Shown here in pieces: positions 8,466 to 19,383 of a DNA stretch of 64,000 nt. Both the position numbers and the translations under genes were made by a program. Positions within the stretch are counted from its first letter, which is position 1. Each line of letters starts with the position of its first letter. The notes under the pieces are model-generated. The model worked only from the letters and a program-made list of their open reading frames with translations. It did no database searches and was not told the DNA's origin. The stretch lies in contig NZ_JAIUHR010000014.1 in the NCBI RefSeq assembly GCF_020165195.1, forward strand, positions 62,001-126,000, in the 5' to 3' direction. The DNA is from Mesorhizobium sp. CA14. Its GTDB lineage: Bacteria; Pseudomonadota; Alphaproteobacteria; Rhizobiales; Rhizobiaceae.

Positions 8466-10028
8466 CTACTCAGGTAATCCGGCTGCCCGTAATGCGCTGC
8501 CAAGAGCCTGCGCGAGCGCAGGCGCGCAATTCACGCCTGCAAACTGGCGGCTGTAGCGAAAGCCGGGCTGAAGCTCGATCACGCGGGCGGCCGCCGCCCT
8601 CGCTTCGTCCAATCGGCCAAGCTTGGCCAGCGCTGCGGCCAATTGCACATAGGTGATACTGTGCGCCGGATTGGCTTGGACGGACTTGTAGGCAGCACGG
8701 CAAGCCTCTTCGTAATGGCCGCGCAGCAAATGGCTCATCGCCTGCGCGTCAAATGCGGCCCAGGCCCATGAATCGAACGGGCTCAGCCGCATGCCCTGCT
8801 CGCTCCACTCTATCGCGCGCTCCGCTTCACCGCTCCATCCGAGCATGACGCTGCCGAGGATGTAGGTCAGCGCCGACGACGGGCTGATGGCAAGCGCGGC
8901 TTCCAATGCCGCGAACGCACCGGCGCGATCATGCGCATCCATTCCGATGGAAAAGCCCGCCCATGTGAGGGCGAGCGCATCATCCTGCCCGTGGACGATG
9001 GCCGACCGCGCGTGGCGGATCGAAGACGCACGGTTGATCTCCTGCAGGCCGGCGCGAAGGAACAGGCAATGATGGCACATCGCGGCATTGCCATGCGCCA
9101 GCGCATAGGCTGGTTCGAGCGCGAGCGCCCGCTCGAGCAGCACCAGCGCCCTGGTCACCTGCTCCGGCATGCCTGAATCCACGTCAGGCTGGGCCTGCAG
9201 CACGAGATCGTAGGCATCGAGACTGTCGGGGCGCTTGCGCCTGACTCGTTCGATTTCGGCTTTCCGCACGCTTGGCGCGATCGCTCCTACTGCTGCGAGT
9301 GCGATCTCGTCTTGGAGCGCGAAGATGTCTTCGGAGTTGCGATCGTAGCGCTCGGCCCAGACATGAGCGCCGGTCGAAGCATCGATCATCTGCGCGGCGA
9401 CACGCACGTTGCCGCCGGCCTTGCGCACGCTGCCTTCGAGGACATAGCGAACGCCAAGCTCGCGGCCGACCTGCTTCACGTCGACGGCACGACCCTTGTA
9501 GCTGAAGGTCGAGTTTCGCGCGATGACGAACAGCCACTTGATGCGCGCCAGGCCTGTGATGATGTCGTCGACCATCCCATCGGCAAAATACTCCTGTTGC
9601 GGGTCGCCGCTCAAATTCGAGAAGGGCAGGACCGCGATCGAGGGCTTCTCAGGCAAGCTCGGCGCCGACGCGGCGCGGGTGGCGGCCGAGGTGTCGGGAA
9701 CATTGGTGGCGACGGCTGGTCCGACATAGCGGTAGCCGCGGCGCGGCAACGTCTCGATCCAACTCGCGACGTTCGCCGCGTCTGCCAGAGTCCGGCGCAA
9801 GGCTGCGATCTGAACCGTCAGATTGTTGTCGGCAACCGCCGATCCGCCCCAGCCGGCATCGATCAGCGCGTCCTTCGACACGGGTTGGCCCGCATTCTGG
9901 ATCAGCAGCCGCAGCAGCGCCACGGCGCGCCGCCCGAGCATGGTCGGCTCGGCCCCGTAAAAGAGAATGCCCACCTCGGGATCGAGGCGGAACGGGCCGA
10001 ACTGGTAGGCGTCGCCCCTAGCTGTCAT
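8466..10028 (-). CDS. CadC/ToxR-like transcriptional regulator with TolB-like and TPR domains
   Basis: This 520-residue protein has an N-terminal OmpR/PhoB-type winged helix (about 1-105; FGPFRLDPEVGILFYG ... NNLTVQIAALRRTL ... RRGYRYVG), a linker, a TolB-like/adenylate-cyclase-associated region (about 130-250; PSIAVLPFSNLSGDP, YFADGMVDDIITGL, YVLEGSVRKAGGNVRV) and a C-terminal TPR solenoid (about 270-500). No transmembrane segment is obvious, unlike CadC. Regulators of this layout are common in rhizobia with unknown signals. It is divergent from the cupin gene, 109 bp apart, so the cupin is the first target to test. Confidence 0.85.
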   Translation of the reverse strand: MTARGDAYQFGPFRLDPEVGILFYGAEPTMLGRRAVALLRLLIQNAGQPVSKDALIDAGWGGSAVADNNLTVQIAALRRTLADAANVASWIETLPRRGYRYVGPAVATNVPDTSAATRAASAPSLPEKPSIAVLPFSNLSGDPQQEYFADGMVDDIITGLARIKWLFVIARNSTFSYKGRAVDVKQVGRELGVRYVLEGSVRKAGGNVRVAAQMIDASTGAHVWAERYDRNSEDIFALQDEIALAAVGAIAPSVRKAEIERVRRKRPDSLDAYDLVLQAQPDVDSGMPEQVTRALVLLERALALEPAYALAHGNAAMCHHCLFLRAGLQEINRASSIRHARSAIVHGQDDALALTWAGFSIGMDAHDRAGAFAALEAALAISPSSALTYILGSVMLGWSGEAERAIEWSEQGMRLSPFDSWAWAAFDAQAMSHLLRGHYEEACRAAYKSVQANPAHSITYVQLAAALAKLGRLDEARAAAARVIELQPGFRYSRQFAGVNCAPALAQALGSALRAAGLPE

Positions 10029-10137
10029 TCGAGTCTTTTAGCAAATTTTTGGCAACGGATTCACGACTTTCCGGCGTCAGCGGCCGATGTTGCGCGAACG
10101 CTTGTCGGAAACAAGCGCCCTGTCAGAGGAGGATCAT

Positions 10138-10599
10138 ATGAGCGCCGATGCCGTCATCCGCATGCCCGACGAGAAGAAAGGCGTCATGTTGCGTGGCCAT
10201 CCAATGGCTTTCCTCGTTACCGATCAAAATACCAGGCATACGAGCATGTTCGACTGGACGATCCCGCCGGAGTTCGCCACCGGGCGGCATGTTCACCGGG
10301 TGCAGGAGGAGACCTTTTATCTGCTTGAGGGCGAGTGTGAATGGCATGTCGGCGACAGGACGATCCGGGCAACGCCCGGCACCTTTCTGTTCATCCCGCC
10401 GGGAATGCCGCACAACATCACGAATATCAGCGAGAAGCCGGCGCGCGTGCTGATGACCGTCTCTCCGCCCGGTCACGAGCATTATTTCGAAGAGCTTGCC
10501 GAACTCACGGCGCGGGGCGCGCCGGATCCGAAAGCGCTCGCCGATCTGCGAAACCGCTACGACACCGACCAGCTGTCGACGCTGACGACGCGCTCGTAG
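10138..10599 (+). CDS. Small cupin-domain protein
   Basis: This 153-residue single-domain cupin shows the two cupin motifs: HVHRVQEETFYLLEGECEWHVG (metal ligands from the two His and the Glu) and PGTFLFIPPGMPHNITN (final His). It is probably a metal-binding oxygenase, isomerase or sugar-binding protein; the substrate is unknown. ATG 10138 is preceded by AGAGGAGGAT, a strong ribosome binding site. It is divergent from the winged-helix/TPR regulator and convergent with the HAD phosphatase. Confidence 0.85.
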   Translation: MSADAVIRMPDEKKGVMLRGHPMAFLVTDQNTRHTSMFDWTIPPEFATGRHVHRVQEETFYLLEGECEWHVGDRTIRATPGTFLFIPPGMPHNITNISEKPARVLMTVSPPGHEHYFEELAELTARGAPDPKALADLRNRYDTDQLSTLTTRS

Positions 10600-10616
10600 C
10601 CGGGTCCCTTGGGTGT

Positions 10617-11306
10617 CTAGGCGTCTTCCGACCACTCCGACAGTGCCGCGATCGTGCCGTTGAGCTCCGCCCAGCGCCGGATGACCGTTTCGGCGCCGGC
10701 CTCGGTCAGCGCATCGGCGTGGCCCGGATAGCTGTGCCCTGCGCCGGTGAAGCCAATGACGCGCATGCCGGCCGCCCTGGCGCCGGCAATGCCGTGCACG
10801 GAATCCTCGATGACGAAGGTGTTCTTCGGGTTGGCGCCGAGCTTTTCGGCAGCGTAGAGGAACACGTCCGGCGCCGGCTTGGTCTTCCTGCTGGGTATAT
10901 CCAGCCCTGAAAAGATACGGCCGGCGAAGAACGGCAGCAGCCGCACCTTCTCCAGCATGAATTCGACCCGCTCGGTGCGCGAATTGGAGCAGACGGCGCG
11001 TGGCGCGGTGACGGCGGCGACCGCCTCGCGGGCGCCGTCGATGATGCGTACGTCGCTGCGCAGCTTGCGATCGACGAGTTCCTCGGCGCGGTCGATCAGT
11101 GAGGCCTGGAACGGGATCTCCGACTTTTCCTCGACCCGCAGCATGATGTCCTTGAAGGTCAGGCCGGCATAGGTCTCGGCAAGCTCGTCGGCCGATATCT
11201 CGAAACCGGCCGACGTCAAAAGCTCGGCCTCGACGCGCGCGGCGATGATCTCGGAATCGACGAGCACGCCGTCGCAATCGAAAATGACAAGATCTGGCTG
11301 GGGCAT
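10617..11306 (-). CDS. HAD-family phosphatase, beta-phosphoglucomutase/phosphoglycolate phosphatase-like
   Basis: This 229-residue HAD subfamily IA enzyme has the nucleophile motif FDCDGVLVDSE at residues 8-18, motif II in AVCSNSRTERV, the lysine in SRKTKPAPDVFLYAA, and the acidic motif FVIEDSVHGIAGARAAGM. These match small-molecule phosphatases acting on sugar phosphates or phosphoglycolate. The frame runs about 100 codons further upstream, but the HAD fold starts at MPQPDLVIFD, so ATG 11306 is used. It is divergent from ccrM across 175 bp. Confidence 0.9.
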   Translation of the reverse strand: MPQPDLVIFDCDGVLVDSEIIAARVEAELLTSAGFEISADELAETYAGLTFKDIMLRVEEKSEIPFQASLIDRAEELVDRKLRSDVRIIDGAREAVAAVTAPRAVCSNSRTERVEFMLEKVRLLPFFAGRIFSGLDIPSRKTKPAPDVFLYAAEKLGANPKNTFVIEDSVHGIAGARAAGMRVIGFTGAGHSYPGHADALTEAGAETVIRRWAELNGTIAALSEWSEDA

Positions 11307-11460
11307 CGCAATCCGCAAACGTTGGGGGAGGGGGCCTAACGGGCTCAAGCGGCGCGGCATACACCAATGGGCCGGCCTTCGCAAACCGTCGAGGGTCAGG
11401 CGGCGAGCCTTCACCGAATGTTTACGCCGATCGGTAACCATAACAGCCAGTAAACCGTAA

Positions 11461-12615
<1,155 letters not shown>

Positions 12616-12651
12616 TTCAACACTTGAACGGATTGCTGCAAGCGATTCAGA

Positions 12652-13263
12652 TCAGATCGCAATCCCCAGCCGTTCAAGGTCCGCTTTAAGCGTCCCGGCA
12701 TCGGTGAACAGCACCGCCTGCCAGCCGGCGGCCCTGGCGCCCTCGACATTCTTCTGGCTGTCGTCGATGAACAGCGTAGCGGCAGGCTCGAGACCGAACG
12801 ATGCGACATGGTGTTCGTATATGGCCTGATCCGGCTTGATCTGGCGGATGTCGCCCGAGACGGTCACGCCGCGCGGGCTGTTGAGGAAGTCGAAACGCTC
12901 GCGGGCCTCGGCAAACGTGTCGGAGGCGAAATTGGTCAGCATGGTCACGTCGTAGCCGCTGGCGATAAGGCTCTCCATGATGGCGACACTGTCGTCATAG
13001 GCGTGCGGCACCATGTCGTGCCAGTGCCGGCGAAAATTGCGGATGTTCTCCGCGTGGCCGGGATGCTCGGCAATCAGCAGCGCCTCCGCCTCTTCCCAGG
13101 TCCGGCCGCGGTCCTGCTCGATGTTCCAATCGCTGGTGCAGACATTGTCGAAGAACCATTTCCGCTCTTGCGCATCGGGGATCAGGCGGCTGAACGCAAG
13201 GTTCGGATCGTAATGCAGCAGCACCTTGCCGATGTCGAACACGATATGGCGAATTTCAGTCAT
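12652..13263 (-). CDS. HAD-family hydrolase, YihX-like
   Basis: This 203-residue HAD IA protein has a modified nucleophile motif, FDIGKVLLHYD: the second aspartate of DxD is replaced by glycine, as in YihX-like and epoxide-hydrolase-N-domain HADs. Motif II (MLTNFASDTF), the KPD lysine (IKPDQAIYEHH) and the acidic motif FIDDSQKNVEGARAAGW are present. It probably dephosphorylates a small metabolite. Its ATG overlaps the mutY stop by 4 bp, so it is translationally coupled behind mutY. Confidence 0.85.
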   Translation of the reverse strand: MTEIRHIVFDIGKVLLHYDPNLAFSRLIPDAQERKWFFDNVCTSDWNIEQDRGRTWEEAEALLIAEHPGHAENIRNFRRHWHDMVPHAYDDSVAIMESLIASGYDVTMLTNFASDTFAEARERFDFLNSPRGVTVSGDIRQIKPDQAIYEHHVASFGLEPAATLFIDDSQKNVEGARAAGWQAVLFTDAGTLKADLERLGIAI

Positions 13264-14399
13264 GCGGGCCTCTTTGCACTGTGCGACGAGGGTTTTTTCG
13301 TCGCGCCCGGTATCGCCGCTTCAATTGCCTTTTTCATGACAGTCGGCAGCGCTTCCCCGGAAATTTCATGGGCCAGCGACCAGAAATGCCCCGCGGGCGC
13401 ATCGCCTTTGATGTGGGCATGGAAGATGTCGAGTTCGAGCGCGAAATGGGTGAAGACGTGCGCGATCTGCCCAGCGCGACGCCAATCGGCTGGAAAGGGC
13501 GCGGCGTCGGCCGTCGTGGCGCCGTCGACCCGCGCGGTCCAGCCTGTGGTCGGCACCTCGGTCATGCCGCCGAGCAAGCCCTTCGCCGGCCGCTTGCCCA
13601 ACAGGATGGCGCCGTCGTCACGCTCGGCGACGAAGGCAGCACCCTTGCGCAGCGGCTTGTCGTCCTTCGGCAGGCGGACCGGGAAGCGTTCCGGATCGCC
13701 GGTGAGGATGGCGCTGCAATCCTCGCGCACCGGGCAGAGCATGCAGCGCGGCCGCTTTGGCGTGCAGATTGTTGCGCCGAGATCCATCATCGCCTGGGCG
13801 AAATCGCCGGGCCGCGTCCGCGGCACCTGCTTCTCGACCAGCGCGCGGATTTCGGGTTTCGCTTCGCTGAGCGGCGTTTCGATTGAATAGAGCCGGGTCA
13901 TCACCCGCTCGACATTGCCGTCGACGACCGCCGCCGGCCGGTCGAAGGCGATCGCCGCGATCGCCGCCGCGGTGTAGGCACCGATGCCGGGCAATTCGCG
14001 CAAGCCCGCCTCGGTGTCGGGAAAGCGTCCGCCCCGCAGCGCCACGAGGTCGGCGCAGGCCTTCAGGTTGCGCGCCCTGGAATAATAGCCGAGCCCGGCC
14101 CAGGCCTTCATCACGTCCTCGGCGGGCGCCGCCGCCAGCGCCTCGACCGTCGGCCATTTCTCGACGAAATTGCGGAAATAGGCCTTCACCGCTTCGACCG
14201 TGGTCTGCTGCAGCATCACCTCGGACATCCAGACGCGATAGGGATCGGCCCTCACGCCGCGCGCAAACGCGCCCGGGGCGACGCGCCAGGGCAAGTCGCG
14301 GTGGTGGGCGTCATACCAAGCGAGCAGGCGGGACGCGATGCCCGTATCGCCGGACGTAGCCTGCTGTGATGCCTTGCGGGTCTGGTTTAGTGGTGCCAT
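13260..14399 (-). CDS. mutY: A/G-specific adenine glycosylase MutY
   Basis: This 379-residue base-excision repair enzyme removes adenine mispaired with 8-oxoguanine. It shows DLPWR, the helical segment VMLQQTTVEAVKAYF, the helix-hairpin-helix LPGIGAYTAAAI with the catalytic-region aspartate in VVDGNVERVMTRL, and the four-cysteine 4Fe-4S loop CTPKRPRCMLCPVREDC (spacing 6-2-5). The C-terminal Nudix-like domain for 8-oxoG recognition spans about 240-365. ATG 14399 is chosen from the domain start; the divergent DUF721 gene begins only 33 bp away. Confidence 0.95.
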   Translation of the reverse strand: MAPLNQTRKASQQATSGDTGIASRLLAWYDAHHRDLPWRVAPGAFARGVRADPYRVWMSEVMLQQTTVEAVKAYFRNFVEKWPTVEALAAAPAEDVMKAWAGLGYYSRARNLKACADLVALRGGRFPDTEAGLRELPGIGAYTAAAIAAIAFDRPAAVVDGNVERVMTRLYSIETPLSEAKPEIRALVEKQVPRTRPGDFAQAMMDLGATICTPKRPRCMLCPVREDCSAILTGDPERFPVRLPKDDKPLRKGAAFVAERDDGAILLGKRPAKGLLGGMTEVPTTGWTARVDGATTADAAPFPADWRRAGQIAHVFTHFALELDIFHAHIKGDAPAGHFWSLAHEISGEALPTVMKKAIEAAIPGATKKPSSHSAKRPA

Positions 14400-14432
14400 T
14401 GATCGGATGAACTGGGGACTTGGAGAACGCAC

Positions 14433-14942
14433 ATGGCAGGGAAAAGGCCCTTCGGCAATCCCGTTCCGGTCAGCGATCTCGCGACCGAGATCCTCGATCC
14501 GGTGCTGAAGAAGCGCGCCGGCATCTCGATCGGGCTGGTACAGTCCTGGGAAGAGATCGCCGGGCCGCGGCTCGCCAGCCATTCGCGGCCGGAGAAGATC
14601 CAGTGGCCGCGTCGTCTGCATGAAGACGATCCGTTCGAGCCGGCGACACTGATTATCGCCTGCGAAGGCATGGCGGCGCTGCATCTGCAGCATGAGGCCG
14701 GCGAGGTCATCAACCGCGTCAACGCCTTCCTGGGCTTCAACGCGGTCGGCCGCATCAAAATCCTGCAAAAACCGGTGCTTTCGCAAAAGGCGCGGCCGAA
14801 GCCGGCGCCGCGGCCTTTGAGCGAGGCCGAGAAATCGAAGCTTTCGCATCTGGTCGGCAAGATCGAGGATGACGGCCTGCGCGCGTCGCTGGAGCGGCTT
14901 GGTGCCACAATTATGGGTGAAAGGAAGCCGAAAGGGTCGTAA
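14433..14942 (+). CDS. DUF721/DciA-like protein
   Basis: This 169-residue protein belongs to the DUF721 group, which includes DciA, a helicase-loading factor in bacteria lacking DnaC. The domain is at about 10-125, with VQSWEEIAGPRLASHSRPEKI and a core ending in LNAFLGFNAVG-like sequence. The C-terminal segment is basic and proline-rich. Its place beside mutY and before the DsbA-like gene and smc fits a conserved rhizobial neighbourhood. A replication role is inferred from family only. Confidence 0.75.
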   Translation: MAGKRPFGNPVPVSDLATEILDPVLKKRAGISIGLVQSWEEIAGPRLASHSRPEKIQWPRRLHEDDPFEPATLIIACEGMAALHLQHEAGEVINRVNAFLGFNAVGRIKILQKPVLSQKARPKPAPRPLSEAEKSKLSHLVGKIEDDGLRASLERLGATIMGERKPKGS

Positions 14943-15096
14943 GAAGCGTCATGAGTGCGTCACCAATCTCGCGCATTCGTGATGCTTACGATCGAGTTTC
15001 GCGATTGGATTGGGGATCGCGATGCCTTAATTCGCGCCAACTCTCGCCTTTTCTAGCCCTTGCATTGCAAAATCCAACCGATATCAGGTGATTCGC

Positions 15097-15858
15097 ATGA
15101 ACCGTGCCCCGTTTGGCAAAAGCCCGTTTGGCAATAGCTTGTCTCGCAGAAACCTTCTGACCACGCTGGCTGCTGTTCCTGCGGTGGCGCTGCTTGCGGC
15201 ATGCAGCGACTCCGGCGAGGAGGCCAAGGCCGCCGATGTGAAGCCGGCCAACCCGTCGACGCCTGCCAAGCCGGCCGCCACGCCGGCGGCGGCCCAGGTA
15301 CCCGAGGCGCAGGGCACCGTAGACATGGCGGAGTTGCTCAAGCCCGGCGCGCTGCCCGACAAGCAGCTCGGCAAGGACGACGCCAAGGTCACTATCGTCG
15401 AATACGCATCCATGACCTGCCCGCATTGCGCGCATTTCAACGACACCACCTTCCCGCAGTTGAAGTCGAAATACATCGACACCGGCAAGGTCCGTTACAT
15501 CCTGCGCGAATTCCCCTTCGACCCGAGCGCCGAGGCCGGCTTCATGCTGGCGCGCTGCTCCAAGGACAACTACTTCGCCATGGTCGACGTGCTGTTCAAG
15601 CAGCAACCGAGCTGGGTCGGCGTCAGCAACACCAAGGAAGCGCTGCTGCAGATCTCCAAGCTGGCCGGTTTTACACAGGAGTCCTTCGAGGCCTGCTTGA
15701 CGGACCAGAAGCTTCTAGACGATGTGAGAGCAGTCCAGAAACGCGGAGCGGACGAGTTCAAGGTCGACTCGACGCCGACCTTCTTCATCAACGGAAAGAC
15801 CTACAAAGGGGCGATGTCGATTGAGGAAATGTCGGCCATCATCGACCCTCTGCTCTGA
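15097..15858 (+). CDS. DsbA-like thioredoxin-fold lipoprotein
   Basis: This 253-residue protein begins with an SRRNLLTTLAA segment (twin-arginine-like) followed by a lipobox LLAAC at about residue 38-42, then a long Ala/Pro-rich spacer to about residue 75. The DsbA-like thioredoxin fold follows, with active site CPHC (MTCPHCAHF) and a cis-proline loop in VDSTPTFFINGK. It should act as a periplasmic, membrane-tethered thiol oxidase or isomerase. ATG 15097 is preferred over GTG 15088. It ends 63 bp before smc. Confidence 0.9.
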   Translation: MNRAPFGKSPFGNSLSRRNLLTTLAAVPAVALLAACSDSGEEAKAADVKPANPSTPAKPAATPAAAQVPEAQGTVDMAELLKPGALPDKQLGKDDAKVTIVEYASMTCPHCAHFNDTTFPQLKSKYIDTGKVRYILREFPFDPSAEAGFMLARCSKDNYFAMVDVLFKQQPSWVGVSNTKEALLQISKLAGFTQESFEACLTDQKLLDDVRAVQKRGADEFKVDSTPTFFINGKTYKGAMSIEEMSAIIDPLL

Positions 15859-15921
15859 CATCCAGGCCGCGCCGAAGCGGTCCGGCTTCGGCGCGCACGC
15901 CTGTAGTGTTGGGCGGCGCGA

Positions 15922-18900
15922 ATGAAGTTTTCGCGCCTTCGCCTCCTCGGTTTCAAGTCCTTCGTCGAGCCCGGCGAGTTCGTCATCGAACGCGGGTTGA
16001 CCGGCATTGTCGGGCCGAATGGCTGCGGCAAGTCGAATCTCGTCGAAGCTTTGCGCTGGGTGATGGGCGAAAGCTCCTACAAGAACATGCGCGCGTCCGG
16101 CATGGACGACGTGATCTTCTCCGGCTCCGGTGCGCGGCCGGCGCGCAACACCGCCGAAGTCACGCTTTTCCTCGACAATACAGACCGCACCGCGCCTGCC
16201 GCCTTCAACGATGCCGATGAGTTGCAGGTCTCGCGCCGCATCGAGCGCGAGGCGGGCTCGCTCTACCGCATCAACGGCAAGGAAGCGCGCGCCAAGGACG
16301 TGCAGCTTCTGTTCGCCGACCAGTCGACCGGCGCGCGCTCGCCTTCCATGGTCGGCCAGGGCCGCATCGGCGAGCTGATCCAGGCAAAGCCGCAGGCACG
16401 CCGCGCGCTGCTCGAAGAAGCAGCCGGCATTTCCGGCCTGCATACGCGCCGCCATGAGGCGGAGCTGAGGCTGAAAGGGGCCGAGCAGAATCTCGAGCGG
16501 CTGGACGACGTCGTCGGCGAGTTGGAAGGCCAGATCGACAGCCTGAAGCGTCAGGCGCGCCAGGCCTCGCGCTTCAAGAACCTGTCGGCCGACATCCGCA
16601 AGGCGGAAGCGACGCTTCTGCATCTGCGCTGGACGCTCGCCAAGACCCAGGAAGGCGAGGCGCGTTCGGCGCTCGCCGTCGCCACCACGCTGGTCGGCGA
16701 CCGCGCCGCCGCCCAGATGGCGGCCGCCAGGGAGCAGGGCATCGCCGCGCATCGATTGCCGGATCTTCGCGACGCGGAGGCCGCCGCCGCGGCCGCCTTC
16801 CAGCGCCTGTCGATCGCCAAGACCCAGCTCGAGGAAGAGGCCGGCCGCATCCGCGCGCGCCAGACCGAACTCGAACGCCGCCTGCAGCAGCTCGACGCCG
16901 ACATCGCCCGCGAGGAACGGATGGTGCGCGACAATGCCGACATCCTCGAGCGCCTGCGCGCCGAGGAGGCTGAGCTCAACTCGGACAATGCAGGCGCCGC
17001 CGAGCGCGAGGCGACCACGCGCGCCGCCTTCGAGCAGGCCGGCGCGACGCTGTCGCAGAGCGAGGCAAAACTTGCCGCGCTGACCGCCGAGCGCGCCGAG
17101 GCCGCAGCCTCGCGCCACCAGATCGAGCGCAGTTTGCGCGAGACCGCCGAGCGCCGCGGCCGCTTCGCCCGCCAGCTCGCCGAGGTCGACCGCGAGCTTT
17201 CCGACATCGTCGCGCGGATTTCCGGCTTGCCCGATCCGGCCGAAAAGCGGCTTCTGGTCGAGGATGCGCTTGCCCGGCTGGAAGAGAGCGAGGCCGGCGC
17301 CATTTCCGCCGAACAGGCCGTCGCCGAGGCGCGCGCCGCCGAAAGCGCCGCTCGCCCGCCGCTGCAGGACGCCAGGGCGGAACTGGCGCGCATCGAGACC
17401 GAGGCGCGCACGCTGGCGAAGATCCTCAACGCCACCAGCGGCGGCGATCTTTTCCCTTCGGTGCTTGAGCAGATCAGCGTCGAGCGCGGCTATGAGACGG
17501 CGCTGGGTGCGGCGTTGGGCGAGGACCTCGATGTCCCGCTCGACCGCAGCGCACCGGTGCATTGGGGCGAAAGCGCGATCCAGCCAGGCGATGCGTCACT
17601 GCCCGAAGGCGTGAAAAGCCTTGCCAGCGTGGTGCGCGCGCCGGCGCAGCTCGCCCGCCGTTTGGCGCAGATAGGCATCGTCGATACCGCGGACGGGCGC
17701 CACCTCCAGGCGCAGCTTTCGCCCGGCCAGCGGCTGGTCAGCCGCGACGGCGCGCTCTGGCGCTGGGACGGCCTGACCGCGAGCGCCGACGCCCCGACCG
17801 CCGCCGCGCTGCGGCTGGCGCAGAAGAACCGTCTGGCCGAGCTCGATGCCGAAGCCGTGCAGGCGACGCGCGTCGTGCGCGAGGCCGAGGAAGCGCTGGC
17901 GCGCGCCGAGCAGGCGATGCGCCAGGCAAGCGAGGCCGAACGCAATGCGCGTCAGGCCGGCCGCGACGCCCAGCATGCGCTGGATGCCGCCCGCAACGCC
18001 TTGGCCGAGGCCGAGAAGGCCGGCGGCGAGCTGGTGAGCCGGCGCGCTGCTCTGGATGAAGCCCGTGCCCGCATCGTCGACAGCCATGAGGAGACGCAGG
18101 CCGCCTTCCTCGAGGCAGAGGAGATGCTGAAGGACGCGCCCGATCTCGGCGATCTCCAGCTGCAGCTCGAACAGGCTTCCGCCAACGTCTCGCGCGACCG
18201 CGCCACGCTTGCCGATGCGCGCGCCGTGCATGAAGGGCTGCGGCGCGAGGCCGAGGCGCGCATGCGCCGGCTCGATGCCATCGGCGCCGAGCGCAAGAAC
18301 TGGCTGGAGCGTGCCGAAAATGCCTCGACGCAGATCGCCGCGCTTGGCGAGCGCAAGGCGGAGGCCGAAGCCGAACGCGAGCGGCTGGCCGATGCGCCGG
18401 ATGAGATCGACGCAAAGCGCCGCGCGCTCTTGACGCAACTTTCCGAGGCGGAGGCGCTGCGCCAGGCAGCAAGCGACCGCTTGCAGGAGGCGGAGAACAA
18501 GCAGGCGGAGCTCGACAAGGCGGCGACCGCCGCCATCCAGTCGCTGGCCGAGGCGCGCGAGACCCGCGTCCGCGCCGAGGAGCGGCTGACAGCGGCCGAC
18601 GAGCGCCGCGCCGAGGTCGAGGCGCGCATCCAGGAAGCGCTGAACACACCGCCGCATCTGGTCATCAAGCATACCGGCCTCGAAGCCGACGATCCGATGC
18701 CCGACATGGCCGAGATCGAACGCCAGCTCGACCGGCTGAAGATCGAGCGCGAGCGGCTTGGCGCCGTCAACCTGCGCGCCGAGGAAGAGCAGAAGGAGCT
18801 ATCCGACAGGCTGGAGACCATCGTCTCCGAGCGCGAGGACATCATCGAGGCGATCCGCAAGCTGAGGCAGGCGATCCAGAGCCTCAACCGCGAAGGGCGC

Positions 18901-19383
18901 GAACGGCTGCTGTCGGCCTTCGAGGTCGTCAACGGCCATTTCCAGCGGCTGTTCTCGCACCTGTTCGGCGGCGGCACGGCCGAATTGCAGCTGATCGAGT
19001 CGGAAGATCCGCTGGAAGCGGGGCTGGAAATCCTCGCCCGCCCACCGGGCAAGAAGCCGCAGACCATGACGCTGCTGTCGGGCGGCGAGCAGGCGCTGAC
19101 GGCGATGTCGCTGATCTTCGCCGTCTTCCTCACCAATCCGGCGCCGATCTGCGTGCTCGACGAGGTCGACGCGCCGCTCGACGACCACAATGTCGAGCGC
19201 TTCTGCAACCTCATGGACGAGATGTCGAAGACCACCGAGACGCGCTTCGTCATCATCACCCACAACCCCATCACCATGGCGCGCATGGACCGGCTGTTCG
19301 GCGTCACCATGGCCGAGCAGGGCGTCAGCCAGCTGGTCTCCGTCGACCTGCAGGCCGCCGAGGCGATGCGCGAGGCGAGCTGA
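15922..19383 (+). CDS. smc: Chromosome segregation protein SMC
   Basis: This 1153-residue condensin ATPase has an N-terminal Walker A (GPNGCGKSN, residues 31-39), a Q-loop region, long Glu/Ala/Arg-rich coiled coils (about 170-500 and 660-1000), a hinge (about 510-640), and the C-terminal signature LLSGGEQALTAM (about 1050) with Walker B CVLDEVDAPLD (about 1075). It organises and compacts the chromosome with ScpA/ScpB, which are not in the window. It follows the DUF721 and DsbA-like genes on the same strand. Confidence 0.96.
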   Translation: MKFSRLRLLGFKSFVEPGEFVIERGLTGIVGPNGCGKSNLVEALRWVMGESSYKNMRASGMDDVIFSGSGARPARNTAEVTLFLDNTDRTAPAAFNDADELQVSRRIEREAGSLYRINGKEARAKDVQLLFADQSTGARSPSMVGQGRIGELIQAKPQARRALLEEAAGISGLHTRRHEAELRLKGAEQNLERLDDVVGELEGQIDSLKRQARQASRFKNLSADIRKAEATLLHLRWTLAKTQEGEARSALAVATTLVGDRAAAQMAAAREQGIAAHRLPDLRDAEAAAAAAFQRLSIAKTQLEEEAGRIRARQTELERRLQQLDADIAREERMVRDNADILERLRAEEAELNSDNAGAAEREATTRAAFEQAGATLSQSEAKLAALTAERAEAAASRHQIERSLRETAERRGRFARQLAEVDRELSDIVARISGLPDPAEKRLLVEDALARLEESEAGAISAEQAVAEARAAESAARPPLQDARAELARIETEARTLAKILNATSGGDLFPSVLEQISVERGYETALGAALGEDLDVPLDRSAPVHWGESAIQPGDASLPEGVKSLASVVRAPAQLARRLAQIGIVDTADGRHLQAQLSPGQRLVSRDGALWRWDGLTASADAPTAAALRLAQKNRLAELDAEAVQATRVVREAEEALARAEQAMRQASEAERNARQAGRDAQHALDAARNALAEAEKAGGELVSRRAALDEARARIVDSHEETQAAFLEAEEMLKDAPDLGDLQLQLEQASANVSRDRATLADARAVHEGLRREAEARMRRLDAIGAERKNWLERAENASTQIAALGERKAEAEAERERLADAPDEIDAKRRALLTQLSEAEALRQAASDRLQEAENKQAELDKAATAAIQSLAEARETRVRAEERLTAADERRAEVEARIQEALNTPPHLVIKHTGLEADDPMPDMAEIERQLDRLKIERERLGAVNLRAEEEQKELSDRLETIVSEREDIIEAIRKLRQAIQSLNREGRERLLSAFEVVNGHFQRLFSHLFGGGTAELQLIESEDPLEAGLEILARPPGKKPQTMTLLSGGEQALTAMSLIFAVFLTNPAPICVLDEVDAPLDDHNVERFCNLMDEMSKTTETRFVIITHNPITMARMDRLFGVTMAEQGVSQLVSVDLQAAEAMREAS

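Noticed and set aside
10123-11367. 414-codon minus-strand frame across the cupin and HAD genes
   Set aside because: It overlaps two well-supported genes in another frame, and its Arg-rich translation has no domain.
15715-17562. 615-codon minus-strand frame across the start of smc
   Set aside because: Antisense shadow of smc and the DsbA-like gene; Gly/Ala/Arg-rich with no recognisable domain.
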